A stretch of DNA of 35,595 bases from Chloroflexota bacterium. Its GTDB lineage: Bacteria > Chloroflexota > Dehalococcoidia > E44-bin15. Position numbers and translations under genes: made by a program. Shown here piece by piece: positions 17,682 through 25,714 of this stretch (positions are counted from its first letter, which is position 1; every line of letters begins with the position of its first letter). The DNA lies in NCBI GenBank assembly GCA_030604825.1, contig JAUVVB010000003.1, positions 68,224-103,818 on the forward strand. The letters are read 5' to 3'. The notes beneath the pieces are model-generated. The model was not told where the DNA came from, ran no database searches, and saw only the letters and a list, made by a program, of their open reading frames with translations.

Positions 17682-18935
17682 GTGGATAGTACTAGCGTAC
17701 TATATATCGTGCTATTTTTGCTCTGCCTTTTGGCCTCGGCCTTCTTTTCCAGTGCGGAGACGGCCTTTATCTCGCTGGGGCGGATGAGGGTGAAGCACAT
17801 GGTGAGCACCGGGGTGACGGGGGCGGAGCATATCGCCAGGATGACGGAGCAGCCGGAGAGGCTGCTGGCGACGGTTCTGCTTTGCAACAATTTCGTCAAC
17901 GTCGCTGCTGCCGCCCTGGGCACAATGGTCGCCGTTTCCATATGGGGTGGCGATATAGGGCTACTTGTAGCCACCATAGGGGTGACCATCATGCTCCTCA
18001 TCTTCGCCGAGGTGACCCCTAAGACCTTTGCCACCCAGCATGCGGAGCGATTGGCCCTGTTCTATGTTTACCCGTTGGGGGCGATAGTCAGGGCGGTCTC
18101 GCCGATAGCGAGGGGGCTGAGCTGGCTGGGTTCGACGCTCTCCAGGATGGGGGGAGCCCCGGCATCCAGAGCTGTGGTGAGCGAGGAGGAGATCCAGACC
18201 ATGATCTCGGTGGGAAGGGAGGAGGGGACGGTGGAGGAGGCGGAGGCGAAGATGCTGCACAAGGTCTTCGATTTTGGCGACCGCAGCGTGCGCGAGGTGA
18301 TGACGCCGCGAACGGAGGTGACCTGGGTCGAGGAGGGCACAACCCTTGCTGATTTCCTTGCCATCTACGCTGAAGCACCTCATACCCGCTTTCCCGTCTA
18401 TCGGGATAATGTGGATAACGTGGTGGGCATTCTCTCCATAAAGGATGTGCTCATGGCCCAGGCCAAGGGCTCCCTGGATAGCGGGAGCTCTGTGGACGAT
18501 CTGGTTCGCCCCATCTACTTCGTTCCGGAGACCAAACGCATTGCCCAGCTTCTTGCCGAGATGCAGTCTCAGGGCTACCACATGGCGGTGGCGGTTGACG
18601 AGTTTGGCGTCACCAGTGGCCTCGTCACCTTGGAAGAGCTGGTGGAGGAGATCGTGGGCGAGGTGGGGGATGAGCTGAGGGAGGCGGGCAGGGAATTCGA
18701 GTTCATCGATGAGAGGACAATTCAGATCGATGGCAGCATGAGGGTGGAGGAGGCCAACGAGGAGCTGGGACTTGAGCTGCCCGCTGGCGATTACGATACC
18801 GTGGCCGGCTTCCTGCTCAGCCTGGTGGGTCATATCCCCAAGGAGGGGGAGCAGGTAAGGTATGGCAACCTGAAGCTGGTGGTCACCCAGATGCGGGGGT
18901 TGAGGATAGAGAAGATACTGGTGACCAGGGAATAG
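17682..18935 (+). CDS. CNNM/CBS-domain membrane protein (hemolysin C / CorC-like)
   Basis: 417 residues in the usual order: an N-terminal DUF21/CNNM membrane domain (about 1-190, several hydrophobic helices), a tandem CBS pair (about 200-325, beginning VREVMTPRTEVTWV and including TRFPVYRDNVDNVVGILSIKDVL), and a CorC/HlyC C-terminal domain (about 335-415, ending GLRIEKILV). Relatives act in magnesium or cobalt efflux and homeostasis; 'hemolysin' is a historical label. The GTG start at 17682 follows GGGGAGG. It leads a run of tightly spaced genes through tilS. Confidence 0.92.
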   Translation: MDSTSVLYIVLFLLCLLASAFFSSAETAFISLGRMRVKHMVSTGVTGAEHIARMTEQPERLLATVLLCNNFVNVAAAALGTMVAVSIWGGDIGLLVATIGVTIMLLIFAEVTPKTFATQHAERLALFYVYPLGAIVRAVSPIARGLSWLGSTLSRMGGAPASRAVVSEEEIQTMISVGREEGTVEEAEAKMLHKVFDFGDRSVREVMTPRTEVTWVEEGTTLADFLAIYAEAPHTRFPVYRDNVDNVVGILSIKDVLMAQAKGSLDSGSSVDDLVRPIYFVPETKRIAQLLAEMQSQGYHMAVAVDEFGVTSGLVTLEELVEEIVGEVGDELREAGREFEFIDERTIQIDGSMRVEEANEELGLELPAGDYDTVAGFLLSLVGHIPKEGEQVRYGNLKLVVTQMRGLRIEKILVTRE

Positions 18936-18936
18936 C

Positions 18937-19584
18937 ATGCAGCGGCTGCGCATCACCTTCTCTCGGGGAGAGGAGGTGAAATACATCGCTCATCTTGATC
19001 TGATGCGGCTTTGGGAAAGGGCACTAAGGCGTGCCGGCATTCCCCTGGCGTATTCTCAGGGATTCAGCCCTCATCCCAGGATCTCCCTGGCTGCCCCCCT
19101 CCCCGTGGGGGTGACCAGCGGTGGGGAGCTGATGGACATTCTGCTTAAGCGGAGGGTTTCCCCTTATTTCTTCATCAAGGTGATTGGCGATCAGCTTCCC
19201 CGGGGCATTGACATCCTGGGGGTGGAGCAGGTGCAGCTTACATTGCCCTCGCTTCAATCGCAGATGAGGAAGGCGGAGTACAGGGTCGAGGTGGAGATGG
19301 ACAGGAGGGCTGACGAGGTGGAGGAGGCGCTTCGTTCCTTTTTAGCCAGGGAGCGCTTTCCGTGGCAGCATCGGAGGGACAAGGAGGTGCGCCACTACGA
19401 CCTCCGCTCCTTGGTGGATCACCTCTGGCTAATGGGGTGGCAGGATTACCTTTGCACTTTAGGGATGAGGCTGCGCACCGACAACACGGCCACCGGGAGG
19501 CCGGAGCAGGTGACCGCTGCCCTGGGCTTTGGTGAGCGCCCCAGGTCCATCCACCGCACCAAATTGATCCTGGCAGGCGGGTAG
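18937..19584 (+). CDS. DUF2344 / TIGR03936-type radical-SAM-associated protein
   Basis: 215 residues with the family's N-terminal pattern: LRITFSRGEEVKYIAHLDLMRLWERALRRAGIPLAYSQGFSPHPRISLA. In most genomes this protein is encoded next to, or fused to, a B12-binding-type radical SAM protein; that partner is not in this window. It starts 1 nt after the CorC-type stop and ends 1 nt before the M48 gene. Function unknown, possibly RNA modification. Confidence 0.86.
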   Translation: MQRLRITFSRGEEVKYIAHLDLMRLWERALRRAGIPLAYSQGFSPHPRISLAAPLPVGVTSGGELMDILLKRRVSPYFFIKVIGDQLPRGIDILGVEQVQLTLPSLQSQMRKAEYRVEVEMDRRADEVEEALRSFLARERFPWQHRRDKEVRHYDLRSLVDHLWLMGWQDYLCTLGMRLRTDNTATGRPEQVTAALGFGERPRSIHRTKLILAGG

Positions 19585-19585
19585 A

Positions 19586-20719
19586 ATGGCGGGGCAATCC
19601 CTGGATGATGAAAGGCAGAAGAGTGCTCGAGAATATGCCAGGCTCAGGCGTCGCCTCTTCTTTTTCGAGCTGGGCGTAGGCATTTCTTTCATTCTGGTTC
19701 TGCTGCTTTCTCCGCTCTCTATTGGCCTTCGAAATGTGTTAGATTTTCCACAGCCAGCCAGGGTGGCCCTTTATTTCACCATCCTGATGTTCTCTTACGG
19801 GATCCTTTGCGCTCCCCTGGATTTCTATCGCGGCTTTGTGCTTCCCCGTCGCTTTGGCCTGGCCAGGCAAGGGCTTAGGGGCTGGCTGTGGGATGAGGTG
19901 AAGGCGGGGGCTTTGGGCTTTTTCCTGGGCGTTGGGTTCATGGTGCTCCTCTACTGGCTTTTGGGGAGCTTCCCCCAGCTCTGGTGGCTGGTGGCGGGAG
20001 CCATTCTCCTTCTCTTCACCGTGGCGATGACCCACCTCGCCCCCATCATCGTGGTGCCCCTTTTCTACAAGCTTGAGCCCCTGGCGGATGCTGAGCTGAG
20101 GGAGAGGCTGCTCGGCCTTGCCCAGAGGGCGGGGACAAAGGTGGTGGGGGTTTTCACCATAAACCTGAGCAGCAAGGCAACCACCGCCAACGCCGCCCTC
20201 ATGGGGCTGGGGAACACCAGGCGCATCGTCATCGGCGACACCGTCCTTGAGGGGTATTCTGCCGAGGAGATCGAGGTGATCATGGCCCATGAGCTGGGGC
20301 ATCACATCGACCGCCATATCTGGAGGCTCATCGCCTTCCAGTCTGTGGTCATCGTCCTGGGATTCTATATCGCATATCTGGTGCTGGAGTTCGCTGCCGT
20401 TCCCCTGGGATTCTTGGGGGTTGCCGATGTTGCTGCCTTCCCCCTGCTTGCCCTGGCGCTGGGTGCCTTTGCCATTGCGGTGAGGCCGCTGGCGAATGCC
20501 TACAGTCGCTACCTGGAGGGCGCTGCCGATGAATATGCCCTGGCGCTGACCGATAATGCGGAGGGATTCAAAGCGGTGATGACCAAGCTTACCAACCAGA
20601 ACCTGTCCGAGGCCAGGCCCAGTCGCTGGGTGGAGCTATTCTTCTACGACCATCCTCCCTACTGGCAGCGGATGGAGCGGGCGCAGCGCTATGAGGAACG
20701 CACGGAGGGAGCAGGATGA
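19586..20719 (+). CDS. M48 family integral-membrane zinc peptidase (Ste24/HtpX-like)
   Basis: 377 residues. About six hydrophobic segments are visible (near 27-47, 61-79, 105-127, 131-153, 246-268 and 275-297). The zinc motif HELGHH lies at 235-240, with a third ligand in EGAADEYAL near 313. The overall form is closer to the CAAX protease Ste24 than to the shorter HtpX. It probably degrades or processes membrane proteins with its active site at the cytoplasmic face. It overlaps the next gene by ATGA. Confidence 0.9.
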   Translation: MAGQSLDDERQKSAREYARLRRRLFFFELGVGISFILVLLLSPLSIGLRNVLDFPQPARVALYFTILMFSYGILCAPLDFYRGFVLPRRFGLARQGLRGWLWDEVKAGALGFFLGVGFMVLLYWLLGSFPQLWWLVAGAILLLFTVAMTHLAPIIVVPLFYKLEPLADAELRERLLGLAQRAGTKVVGVFTINLSSKATTANAALMGLGNTRRIVIGDTVLEGYSAEEIEVIMAHELGHHIDRHIWRLIAFQSVVIVLGFYIAYLVLEFAAVPLGFLGVADVAAFPLLALALGAFAIAVRPLANAYSRYLEGAADEYALALTDNAEGFKAVMTKLTNQNLSEARPSRWVELFFYDHPPYWQRMERAQRYEERTEGAG

Positions 20720-21330
20720 AGCTTATCCTGGTGAGACATGGCCAAACCCGGTGGAACCGGGAGAACCGGGTGGTGGGGCTTGCCGATGTGGAACTGGACG
20801 CTGAGGGGAGGAGACAGGCCCGCCGGCTGGCGCTGGCGCTCAAGGGGGAGAGGGTTGATGTCATCTATTCCAGCCCGCTACGGCGGGCCTTGGAGACGGC
20901 CAAGGAGATCGCTCATTTTCATCCCCTTGAGGTTGGGGTCGATGAGGCCTTCGCCGAGATGGATGCCGGGGAGCTGGATGGGCTCACCTATGATGAGATG
21001 AGAGCTCGGTATGGCGAGTTTCTGAAGGGCTGGCTCAAGGACCCCGCACCCCTGGTAATGCCCGGGGGCGAGTCATTGGGCGGGGTTCAACAGAGGGCGT
21101 GGCAGGGGGTGGAGAGGATAATGGAGAGGCATCCCAATGGTGCGGTTATGGTGGTGAGCCATAATTTCGTCATCCTGTGCATTATCTGTAAGGCCCTGGG
21201 GCTCGACCTTTCCCAGTTCCGCAGGCTGAGGGTCTCCATCGCCTCCATAAGCATCCTGAACTTCGGCAAGCGGGGCGTCTCCCTGATGCAGTTCAATGAT
21301 ACCTGCCATTTGTCGGAGGGGGCGGGGTGA
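20716..21330 (+). CDS. Histidine phosphatase superfamily protein (phosphoglycerate mutase-like)
   Basis: 204 residues. The phosphohistidine motif LVRHGQT (R7-H8-G9) opens the protein, YSSPLRRALETA supplies the second phosphate-binding arginine, FAEMDAGELDG carries the acid residue, and VVSHN gives the second catalytic histidine. Length and motif spacing fit the cobC/GpmB-like broad group rather than dPGM. Substrate not deducible. The ATG overlaps the M48 stop, and the TGA overlaps the tilS start. Confidence 0.9.
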   Translation: MKLILVRHGQTRWNRENRVVGLADVELDAEGRRQARRLALALKGERVDVIYSSPLRRALETAKEIAHFHPLEVGVDEAFAEMDAGELDGLTYDEMRARYGEFLKGWLKDPAPLVMPGGESLGGVQQRAWQGVERIMERHPNGAVMVVSHNFVILCIICKALGLDLSQFRRLRVSIASISILNFGKRGVSLMQFNDTCHLSEGAG

Positions 21331-22745
21331 TGGAGGGGTTGAAGCAAAGGGTGCTTGGTTTCATCCAAAAAGAGGGTCTTATGGAGGGGGGCGAGACCGT
21401 AGTGGTGGGCGTCTCCGGTGGGCCGGACTCGGTTTGCCTGCTTCACCTCCTAAATCAGCTTAAACAAATACTCGGGATCACCCTTCATGTTGCCCATCTG
21501 GATCACATGATAAGGGGTGCCGATTCCGCTGCCGATGCCCATTATGTCTCCCGGCTGGCGCAGCGACTGGGGATCGGGGCAACGGTGGAGAAGCGCGATG
21601 TGCCCGCCTATCGCAGAGGCAAAAGGCTCTCCCTGGAGGAGGCAGCGCGCCAGGTGAGGTATGATTTCTTGGCCCAGGCAGCAAGCGCTCGGGGGGCAAG
21701 GAGGGTTTGCCTGGGGCATACCGCCGATGACCAGGTGGAGACCATCCTGATGCACCTGGTGAGGGGAAGCGGCCTTTCCGGGCTAAGGGGGATGAAGCCC
21801 GTCACTCGATGGCGCTTGCCAGACGGTTCCTCGGTGATGATGGTGAGGCCGCTGCTGGAGGTCAGCAGGGAGGAAACGGAGGCTTATTGCCGGGAACAGG
21901 GCCTTGAGCCTCGGGTTGATTTTTCCAACTATTCTCCGGCTGCGTTGAGGAACCGGTTTCGCCATGAACTGTTGCCCCTCCTCCGAAGCTATAATCCCAA
22001 TTTCGCCGCTGCCCTGCTGCGCACCTCCATTGCCGTTGCCGATGACCTTTCCTTTCTGGAGGAGCAGGTTTCCCGGTTGTGGCAGCGGGTGGTGCGGGAA
22101 CAGCCCAACGGGCTTCTTCTGGATAGGAGGGAGGCGTTAGCCCTCCACCCTTCGCTGTTGCGCCACCTGCTGCGCCGTGCCGTCCTGGAGCTACTGGGGG
22201 ACCTCACCGATATCGAGGCCAGCCACATCGAGAAGATGATGGCAGCCCTTTCCCAGCCGGTGGGCAAAAGGCTTTCCCTGCCCCGGGGTCTCATCTTCTC
22301 CGCGGGCTATAGCACCTGCCTGTTGAGTCACGGCGTCCCCGATATCTCTCCCCTGCCCCCTGTGGAGGGGGAGCACCGACTCAACCTTCCCGGGGAGACC
22401 CTGCTGCCGGGCTGGCGGGTGAAGGCGGAGATAACCCCCTATCGAGGGCAGAGGGCAGATTCAGCGGGCTTTGAGGCATATCTTGACCTCGATGAGGCTG
22501 GCGAGGAGCTCCTGGTTCGGGGGCGGAGGGCAGGGGATCGCTTTCAGCCCCTGGGCATGGCGCAGCCAAAGAAGCTTCAGGACTTCATGGTGGATGCCAA
22601 GATACCCCGGGGATGGCGGGAGCGGGTGCCGCTGGTCTGCTCCCCAAGGCAGATCCTGTGGGTGGTGGGGTGGCGCATCGATGAGCGGGCGAAGGTCACC
22701 GACAGGACGAAGCGCGTTCTCTTTATCCAGTTTGAGAGGCTATAG
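21327..22745 (+). CDS. tilS: tRNA(Ile)-lysidine synthase
   Basis: 472 residues. The PP-loop ATP motif SGGPDS (30-35) is followed by LDHMIRGADSAADAHYV, LGHTADDQVETILMHLVRGSGLSGLRGM and the NRFRHELLPLL region. The C-terminal TilS domain is present (RRAGDRFQPLGMAQPKKLQDFMVDAKIPRGWR). It makes lysidine at C34 of the CAU-anticodon tRNA so that it reads AUA. The start is either GTG 21327 or the adjacent ATG 21330. In many bacteria ftsH follows tilS; here it does not. Confidence 0.96.
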   Translation: MMEGLKQRVLGFIQKEGLMEGGETVVVGVSGGPDSVCLLHLLNQLKQILGITLHVAHLDHMIRGADSAADAHYVSRLAQRLGIGATVEKRDVPAYRRGKRLSLEEAARQVRYDFLAQAASARGARRVCLGHTADDQVETILMHLVRGSGLSGLRGMKPVTRWRLPDGSSVMMVRPLLEVSREETEAYCREQGLEPRVDFSNYSPAALRNRFRHELLPLLRSYNPNFAAALLRTSIAVADDLSFLEEQVSRLWQRVVREQPNGLLLDRREALALHPSLLRHLLRRAVLELLGDLTDIEASHIEKMMAALSQPVGKRLSLPRGLIFSAGYSTCLLSHGVPDISPLPPVEGEHRLNLPGETLLPGWRVKAEITPYRGQRADSAGFEAYLDLDEAGEELLVRGRRAGDRFQPLGMAQPKKLQDFMVDAKIPRGWRERVPLVCSPRQILWVVGWRIDERAKVTDRTKRVLFIQFERL

Positions 22746-22866
22746 GTTGATGCGCCACCTTGGAGGCCTCCAGCGAAGCCCAAGGGGTATGCCCGCCGAA
22801 GAGAAGTCCTAAGCCTATGCCCCAAGCGCTCGGGTGGTTGTCGTCATCCTTGATGAATCCCTTCAC
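22723..22866 (-). CDS. Possible 47-residue ORF after the NAD-salvage gene
   Basis: A GTG start overlaps the upstream stop by GTGA (22863-22866), and the frame runs 47 codons to a TAA at 22723-22725, just inside the 3' end of the convergent tilS gene. It fills the whole 117-bp gap. The product begins MKGFIKDDDNHPSAWGIG and has a glycine-rich hydrophobic centre (GIGLGLLFGG). Codons end mostly in G or C, like the neighbours. No Shine-Dalgarno is visible, so translation would depend on coupling. I recognise no family, and it may be an accidental open frame. Confidence 0.35.
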   Translation of the reverse strand: MKGFIKDDDNHPSAWGIGLGLLFGGHTPWASLEASKVAHQPIASQTG

Positions 22867-24389
22867 AGGATGCGCTTCAGCCTGGGGTTATGGGTTATGC
22901 CTGGCATCCTGCCCCTTTTGGCGATGGGCTTCCCCTCTATCTCGTGGAGGTCGGCGGTGAAGTCGATGGGCTTGGCGCCACTGATGTAGCTCCCCACGCC
23001 GAAGCCATCCACGGGGGCACCGTTTTCGATGAAGTACCTGATCCTCTCTGGGTCAAGCCCACCGCTGACGAAGATGGTCACATCCTTGAAGCCCTCAAGG
23101 TCGAGCCAGGCCCTAACTTCCTTGACCAGATCTGCGGTAACCCTGCCCCGCTCCCCGGGGGTATCCAGGCGCACTCCCTGGAGATGACCACCAAGGGCCT
23201 TGGCCACAATGACGCTTTCCTCAACCTCGTCCTTGAAGGTATCCACCAGGGAGATGCGGGGGACCTCGGGGGGCATATGGCGGTGGAAGGCCTGGGTGGC
23301 CGTTGCGGTGTCGCCCATGATCAGGATCAGGGCGTGGGGCATGGTTCCCGCGGGCTCGATCCCGGCAAGCTTTGCCCCGGCGACGCTGGAGCAGCCAACG
23401 CAGCCACCAACGATGGCGGCATAGTCCATCACGCCAGCGATAATGGGGTGAACGTGGCGCACCCCGAAGCTGATGATGGGGATGCCCTGGGCAACATCAA
23501 CGCACTCCCTGGCGGCGGTGGCCCAGCCGCTACAGTGGGCCAATATTCCCAGTATAGAGGTCTCGTAAACCCCGTAGCTCTGATAGGGGGCGGTGATTCG
23601 CAGCACTACCTCCTTCCGCTCAACGGGCTCCCCCTCGGAGAGGGCCCAGACCTCCCTTTCTGGGGGAAGCACCTGGGAGAGCAGGGCCTTTACCTCCTCC
23701 ATGCCGCAGAGGATTCCCGCCCTAGAGGGGAAGAGCTCCATTGTGGCTGCCGGGTTGAGGCCCTCGTGGCGCAGTATGTCAATGGTGCGCACGAAATAGA
23801 TATCCGCGGTTTCGCCGGAGAGGATGGAATCCGGGGTCTCAAAGCGGGGCTGGGGCTGCCCTTTTTCCTGGGGGCGAACCAGCTTCGCCCCCAGCGTCTT
23901 CTCCATATGTTCCAGGGCAAAATGGTGTGCCCTTTCATCGAAGGAGGCGACGCAGTCCGCGGCCACCTCCACCTGGTAGTCCCGGTTTCTGGCATTGGCT
24001 ACCGTGTGAAGGACGCAGATGTGGGTGCAAACCCCGCAGACGATGAGCTTCTCTGGGCGGAGCGCCTTTAGCCTTTCATCGAGGTCGGTGTTGAAGAAGG
24101 CGCTATAGCGCCTTTTGGGGATTATCTCCCCCGGATATTGGGCCAGCTCGGGGATGACCTCCGCCTCCGGGGTGCCTGCTATACAGTGGGGGGGAAACAT
24201 GTTGAACTCGGCATCGTCGGGGTCATGATGGTCGCAGATGAAGAATATCTTGGAGCCCATTTCCAGCTCCCGCTCCAGGAGCCTCTTTACATTGGGGATG
24301 ATGCGGCGTGCTTTCTGGCCACAGAAGAGGGGGTTGCCCTCCTCCAGAAAGCCTCTCAGCATATCTATTACCAGGACAGCATTGGCCAT
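22863..24389 (-). CDS. Fused nicotinamidase (PncA-like) and nicotinate phosphoribosyltransferase (PncB-like)
   Basis: 508 residues from the ATG at 24389, where GGAGG has 8-nt spacing; an ATG at 24395 leaves only 2 nt. Residues 1 to about 170 are an isochorismatase-fold nicotinamidase: D9 in VLVIDML, metal-site ligands in CDHHDP (53-56) and PPHC, catalytic K92 (IIPKRR), and C125 in CTHICVLHT. Residues about 186-508 match the Thermoplasma-type nicotinate phosphoribosyltransferase: YGVYETSILG, ISFGVRHVHP, AGTMPHAL, RLDTPGERG, SGGLDPERI, and FGVGSYISGAKP. The C-terminal zinc-knuckle of the archaeal enzyme is absent; the protein ends at RLKRIL. Together the halves would convert nicotinamide to nicotinate and then to NaMN. 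Confidence 0.92.
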   Translation of the reverse strand: MANAVLVIDMLRGFLEEGNPLFCGQKARRIIPNVKRLLERELEMGSKIFFICDHHDPDDAEFNMFPPHCIAGTPEAEVIPELAQYPGEIIPKRRYSAFFNTDLDERLKALRPEKLIVCGVCTHICVLHTVANARNRDYQVEVAADCVASFDERAHHFALEHMEKTLGAKLVRPQEKGQPQPRFETPDSILSGETADIYFVRTIDILRHEGLNPAATMELFPSRAGILCGMEEVKALLSQVLPPEREVWALSEGEPVERKEVVLRITAPYQSYGVYETSILGILAHCSGWATAARECVDVAQGIPIISFGVRHVHPIIAGVMDYAAIVGGCVGCSSVAGAKLAGIEPAGTMPHALILIMGDTATATQAFHRHMPPEVPRISLVDTFKDEVEESVIVAKALGGHLQGVRLDTPGERGRVTADLVKEVRAWLDLEGFKDVTIFVSGGLDPERIRYFIENGAPVDGFGVGSYISGAKPIDFTADLHEIEGKPIAKRGRMPGITHNPRLKRIL

Positions 24390-24416
24390 TGCCATGACCT
24401 CCGTTGTAGTTTTAAA

Positions 24417-24445
24417 TTACTATCATCATCGAGGGGAAAAGTCAA
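24417..24445 (-). promoter_or_regulatory. Promoter of the nicotinamidase/NAPRTase gene
   Basis: On the minus strand, -35 TTGACT (24440-24445), a 17-nt spacer and -10 TAGTAA (24417-24422) with an extended TGA. The TGA stop of the upstream GT2 gene (24442-24444) lies inside the -35 box. Confidence 0.6.
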
Positions 24446-25170
24446 GCTGGCCGCTTGGGGGGACGAAAGCGCATCCTTAACAGCCCCTTAATATCTTCCA
24501 GCGCCGTCTTGGGGATGGAGACCTTGCTCTCGGGGTCCTCAACCCAGGTCACCGCTATCTCCTTGATGCGGTAGCCCCTCTTTTGGGCAAGGATGAGCAG
24601 TTCGGTGTCGAAGAACCACTTTTGATCCTGGATCAGGGGGACAAGCTTGTGGGCGGTTTCGGTGCGCAGCGCCTTGAAGCCGCACTGGGCATCGCAGAAT
24701 TTGGCTCTGAACATGGCCTTGATCAGGAAATTGTAAGCCCTGGAGGTGAACTCACGGGTGCGGGAGCGCAGCAGCGATGAGCCGGGCAGGAGGCGGGAGC
24801 CAATGGCAATGTCGTAGCCCTCCTCAATGGCCTGGATGAGCTGGGGGAAGGCGCTGAGCTTGGTGGAGAGGTCCACATCCATGTAGCTTACGATCTCCGA
24901 GGTGCTATTTAGCCAGGCGTGGCGCAGCGCCCGACCTCGCCCCTTCTCGTCCAGGTGCAGGCAGACGACATCGGGGTGTTCCTGGGAAAGGGCTTGGGCG
25001 ATTTCCCATGTATTGTCGGTGGAGCCGTTATCGACGATGACGATCCTCCAGGCCTGGGGCAGGCTTTGCCTCAAAAACCCTCTCAGGGTGGCTATGCTCT
25101 GGGCCAGGACCTGCTCCTCGTTGTAGACCGGTATAACCACATCGATGGTGGTCACCCTATCCCTCCCCAT
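24442..25170 (-). CDS. GT2 glycosyltransferase, dolichyl-phosphate-glucosyltransferase-like
   Basis: 242 residues from the ATG at 25170 (AAGGT upstream). The frame extends to 25404, but those residues have no family similarity and overlap the GNAT gene. It has the GT-A start IDVVIPVYNEE, VDNGSTDNT, the DxD-type metal site DVDLST (98-103) and the AFPQLIQAI... IAIGSRLLPGS segment seen in Alg5/DPM1-type enzymes that charge a polyprenyl phosphate with glucose or mannose. No membrane anchor is evident. It overlaps the GNAT gene by 14 bp. Confidence 0.88.
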   Translation of the reverse strand: MGRDRVTTIDVVIPVYNEEQVLAQSIATLRGFLRQSLPQAWRIVIVDNGSTDNTWEIAQALSQEHPDVVCLHLDEKGRGRALRHAWLNSTSEIVSYMDVDLSTKLSAFPQLIQAIEEGYDIAIGSRLLPGSSLLRSRTREFTSRAYNFLIKAMFRAKFCDAQCGFKALRTETAHKLVPLIQDQKWFFDTELLILAQKRGYRIKEIAVTWVEDPESKVSIPKTALEDIKGLLRMRFRPPKRPA

Positions 25171-25714
25171 GCCGACCTTTGAATTTATGGTTGAACTCAT
25201 GGCGCAGTATCCCCATGAGGAAGCCATCGTGATACTGGCCATTGACGAAATAGCGATGGCGCACCACCCCTTCCTTGACGAAGCCGCATTTCTCATAGGA
25301 TCTATAGGCCCGGGGGTTATAGTCCTGGGTATAGAGATATACGCGGTGAAGGCCCAGCTCATTGAACAGATAGTCCAGAAAGAGCATCGTGGCTTCGGTG
25401 CCATAGCCCTGGCCCCAATATTCCTTCTCCCCTATCTGGATGGCGATCTCGGCGTGGTGATGCCTGCGGTCAAGGTTGAAATACATCATTCTGCCGATCG
25501 GCTTTTTATCCAAGGTTTCGATAATGAACCACTTTCTAGTAGCGTCTCGGGCATCCAGGGTTCTGGAGAAGCGGTGCTCTATCTCCGCCAGGGAGATGGA
25601 GAATCCAGGCATGCCCCAGTAATACATAACCTCCTCATCGTTGGACCATTGCCAAATTTTGGGCAGGTCCTCCCTCTCTAGAGAGCGCAACCGCACCTTC
25701 TCGCCAGCTAACAT
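25157..25714 (-). CDS. GNAT family N-acetyltransferase (RimJ/RimL-like)
   Basis: 185 residues from the ATG at 25714, preceded by AGGAGAGG. The opening [17 protein letters not shown] is typical of RimJ/RimL-type GNATs. The acetyl-CoA loop is YWGQGYGTEA (about 103-112), followed by NPRAYRSYEKCGFVKEG. The acceptor amine (ribosomal protein N-terminus, sugar or small molecule) is unknown. It overlaps the preceding GalT-like gene by 7 bp, which indicates coupling. Confidence 0.9.
   Translation of the reverse strand: MLAGEKVRLRSLEREDLPKIWQWSNDEEVMYYWGMPGFSISLAEIEHRFSRTLDARDATRKWFIIETLDKKPIGRMMYFNLDRRHHHAEIAIQIGEKEYWGQGYGTEATMLFLDYLFNELGLHRVYLYTQDYNPRAYRSYEKCGFVKEGVVRHRYFVNGQYHDGFLMGILRHEFNHKFKGRHGEG

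Noticed and set aside
22750-22812. 20-codon plus-strand ORF after tilS
   Set aside because: No ribosome site and no similarity. The minus-strand frame over the same gap looks more coding-like.
22890-24071. Long open frame (393 codons) antisense to the NAD-salvage fusion
   Set aside because: It overlaps a gene with clear catalytic motifs on the other strand, and its translation resembles no protein family.
25171-25404. 78-residue N-terminal extension of the GT2 protein
   Set aside because: Low-complexity translation antagonistic to the GNAT gene in another frame. The GT-A fold begins right after the ATG at 25170.
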